64,000 bases of DNA, from contig NZ_CP012040.1 of NCBI RefSeq assembly GCF_001050135.1, positions 5,969,001 to 6,033,000 on the forward strand, written 5' to 3'. The translations under genes and the position numbers were made by a program. This document shows positions 62,095 through 64,000 of this stretch, one piece after another (the stretch's first letter is position 1; every line of letters starts with the position of its first letter). The notes beneath the pieces were generated by a model. It was not told where the DNA came from, did not search any database, and saw only the letters and a list, made by a program, of their open reading frames with translations. This DNA comes from Cyclobacterium amurskyense. Its GTDB lineage: Bacteria > Bacteroidota > Bacteroidia > Cytophagales > Cyclobacteriaceae.

Positions 62095-62463
62095 AGTGTT
62101 GATTTTAAGTTATTTACAAACTATTAAGTATATCAATTGATATAAAAGTTAAAATTATCAAATAAAACCCTGGTTAATGGACTCAATAAATTCTAATATT
62201 GCTTCAATCCAAAACCACTCCCTATCTTTTAAATAAAAAGAGAAACCAACCCTAGATTACTCCATAGGTTTCCTTGCAAAGGTTTCAATCAATATTGTAA
62301 AATGTAGCTCTTTACCCATTAAATCAGCTTAAAGGGACTTTATTATGGTTTCGCAAATAATCTCCATTGCTACAGGTTAGTATACCACAAACCATGTACC
62401 ATAGTTTATTATTAAAAATGAAATCGGTCTTGATTTACGGAGAACCAGCCCTATGTTATACCT
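62095..62463. other. Gene-free region right of the DUF1328 gene
   Basis: About 370 bases with no convincing open frame on either strand and no strong terminator. It should contain the promoter of the leftward DUF1328 and lipoprotein genes. A TIR element copy begins at its right edge. Confidence 0.45.
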
Positions 62464-62626
62464 TTAACCCACAATAGACAATCTATTACGTGCTGAAATC
62501 ACTTCAAAATACCAAATCTTCAAACAGCCTGATTTTCTTGTGATTGCAACACTCCCCGTATATACGATACTGGCTTTACCCCTGACTTCTGTCAAGGCGG
62601 AGACCCTATTTCATAATCTGGATTTA
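62464..62626 (-). mobile_element. TIR element copy 11, internally deleted, target duplication TTA
   Basis: The element spans 62467-62623 (157 bp) with TTA on both sides. Both ends are damaged: the left reads ACCCACAATAG with a gap, the right ATAATCTGGAT. The middle lacks the CCATAGCGGTGCTATG hairpin. It is an old copy. Confidence 0.75.
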
Positions 62627-62780
62627 ATTAATGAGCAAGTCCATAAACTCGCTTTACTGATTTTTTTTATTGGTTTTTAAGAATTTATGCAGTATTATTT
62701 GTCTAGAAAGCCAAAAAAACTTAATCCATTAATTGCCTTAGTATTTTTAAATAGAACCTCCCTATATGCCCCATATAAAC

Positions 62781-62788
62781 TATCTTTG
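62781..62788 (+). promoter_or_regulatory. -7 element (TATCTTTG) ahead of the FAD oxidoreductase
   Basis: TATCTTTG matches TAnnTTTG and lies 27 bp before the start codon at 62816. No TTG box is seen at the expected spacing upstream. Confidence 0.5.
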
Positions 62789-62815
62789 AAATGAATAATG
62801 AAGTAAACTAAAAAT

Positions 62816-64000
62816 ATGAAACTACTTAAATGCGATATTTTAATAGCAGGTGGAGGTCCTGGAGGAATTCCTGCGGCTTTAGCCGCTGCTAGAAATGGGG
62901 CAAAAGTTATTCTCTGTCAGGACAGATCTGTATTAGGCGGCAACGCATCCAGTGAAGTACGCATGCACATTGTAGGCGCTGATTGTAGTGGAAAACGTGG
63001 AGAAAATCTATCCGTTGAAGCAAGAGAGTCTGGGATTATTGAAGAAATTCGACTTGAGGCCTGTGTAAATAACCCCCAAAGGTCTCCCTCTGTATTTGAC
63101 TTAATATTATATGACAAATGCCGAAATGAACCTAATATTGAATTGATGCTCAACACTAGGGTATATTCAACTGAGGTGCAAGACCAAACCATTAAAAAGG
63201 CTTTTGCAAGAAGGGAGTCTACTGAGGACGAATTCGAAATTGAAGCAAAAGTATTTGTTGATTGTACAGGAGATGGCACAATCGGGGCTACCTCTGCTGC
63301 ACCGTATTTTGAGGGCAGAGAAGCAAAATCTACCTTTGGAGAAAGCCTTGCTCAAGATAAAAGCGATAAATTAAGGTTGGGTTCCTCATTGATGTTTCAG
63401 GCCAAAAAGCACGATCAACCAATGCCTTTCACTCCACCTTCATGGGCTAGAAAAGTTTCTGAAGAAGACCTTGTACTCAGGCCGCATGCCACACCAGCCA
63501 TGGACATGGATCTGGGATTAGAATATGGCTATTGGTGGCTGGAATGGGGCGGAACATTGGACACCATTAAAGACAATGAGCTCATCAGAGATGAATTGCT
63601 AGCTATTTTACTTGGAGTCTGGGATCATGTGAAAAATGGAGGTGACCACGGTGCAGACAATTGGGCTTTAGAATGGTGTGGTTTCTTACCTGGAAAAAGA
63701 GAAAGTAGAAGATTTATAGGACAATACACCTTAACCCAAAAAGATATACAAGAGGCCGAAACCTTTGATGATGCTATCGCCTATGGGGGCTGGCACATCG
63801 ACATTCATCCCCCCCAAGGTGTGGATGCCATCAACGAATCACCCTGCATCCACCATCAGGTCCCAAAACTTTACCAAATACCGCTTAGAACTACCATTAG
63901 CAACACCATTTCCAATCTAATGTTTGCGGGAAGAAACATTTCAGCAAGCCATGTGGCCTTCGCTTCGACTAGGGTCATGGCTACTTGTGCCGTTGTGGGA
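62816..64000 (+). CDS. FAD-dependent oxidoreductase, N-terminal part (runs off the window)
   Basis: An ATG at 62816 opens a frame of 395 codons to the window end. The FAD-binding motif ILIAGGGPGGIPAALAAARNG lies at residues 8-28, followed by LGGNASSEVRMHIVGAD and FVDCTGDGTIGATSAAPYFE. Later SNLMFAGRNISASHVAFAST fits the second FAD contact. The layout matches the FAD-dependent oxidoreductase group (PF12831) often encoded with polysaccharide-use genes. The substrate and C-terminus cannot be seen. Confidence 0.85.
   Translation, partial: MKLLKCDILIAGGGPGGIPAALAAARNGAKVILCQDRSVLGGNASSEVRMHIVGADCSGKRGENLSVEARESGIIEEIRLEACVNNPQRSPSVFDLILYDKCRNEPNIELMLNTRVYSTEVQDQTIKKAFARRESTEDEFEIEAKVFVDCTGDGTIGATSAAPYFEGREAKSTFGESLAQDKSDKLRLGSSLMFQAKKHDQPMPFTPPSWARKVSEEDLVLRPHATPAMDMDLGLEYGYWWLEWGGTLDTIKDNELIRDELLAILLGVWDHVKNGGDHGADNWALEWCGFLPGKRESRRFIGQYTLTQKDIQEAETFDDAIAYGGWHIDIHPPQGVDAINESPCIHHQVPKLYQIPLRTTISNTISNLMFAGRNISASHVAFASTRVMATCAVVG

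Overview
The window looks like a chromosomal segment of a Bacteroidetes bacterium, probably a marine member of Cyclobacteriaceae (Cyclobacterium/Algoriphagus type). The grounds are low GC, TAnnTTTG-type promoter elements in front of RNA genes, DUF3078, DUF5777 and DUF2141 proteins, a six-bladed propeller lipoprotein, Rcp1-like stand-alone response regulators, and RNA genes with no encoded CCA. The genus is inference. Gene order is mostly housekeeping and metabolic, with no prophage, conjugative element, CRISPR array or full-length IS.

Layout. 0-5 kb: an ECF sigma factor with a membrane/beta-barrel partner, a small lipoprotein, a lipoprotein cytochrome with a CX4CH haem site, a YceI protein and a DUF5777 barrel, followed by a VOC protein. 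5-14 kb: an isolated Gfo/Idh/MocA oxidoreductase, then a leftward catabolic operon (AraC regulator, GH88-like hydrolase, sugar isomerase, second Gfo/Idh/MocA, SDR, small membrane protein, SSS symporter). 14.5 kb: a strange class II tRNA-like RNA. 15-35 kb: core genes, including ppk1, gyrB, a TDO-family dioxygenase, trpS, a phosphohexomutase, menE/menB and pckA. 35-41 kb: an esterase, a CCC1/VIT1 transporter, two tRNA-Asp genes around a tandem array of tRNA-Asp-derived units, an M19 dipeptidase and a Tat-exported protein of unknown function. 42-62 kb: a dense set of stress and sensing genes (DUF2945, KatE-type catalase, topoisomerase IB, DUF808, two DUF1328, DUF421, PA2169-type, a pyridoxamine-oxidase-like stress protein, a GH13 branching-type enzyme, a Dps-like protein, a four-PAS histidine kinase, three stand-alone receivers and two AraC regulators). 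62.8 kb to the end: the start of an FAD-dependent oxidoreductase.

The main non-coding signal is a family of short non-autonomous elements of about 160-213 bp. They have 18-bp imperfect inverted ends (ACCCGGATTATGTAATAG at one end, the complement of ACCCGAAATATGCAATAG at the other) and 3-bp TNA target duplications. Eleven copies and one decayed fragment lie in 64 kb, including two identical 41-bp derivatives that keep only the two ends. One copy sits in codon 5 of a DUF2945 gene: removing it and one TGA restores an ATG start, and the present reading frame instead begins inside the element. Two further RNA oddities stand out. The first is a leucine-type tRNA body carrying a GUC (Asp-type) anticodon and a variable region of about 55 nt. 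The second is an array of five tRNA-Asp 5' halves whose anticodon arm is replaced by a new hairpin, ending in an intact tRNA-Asp.
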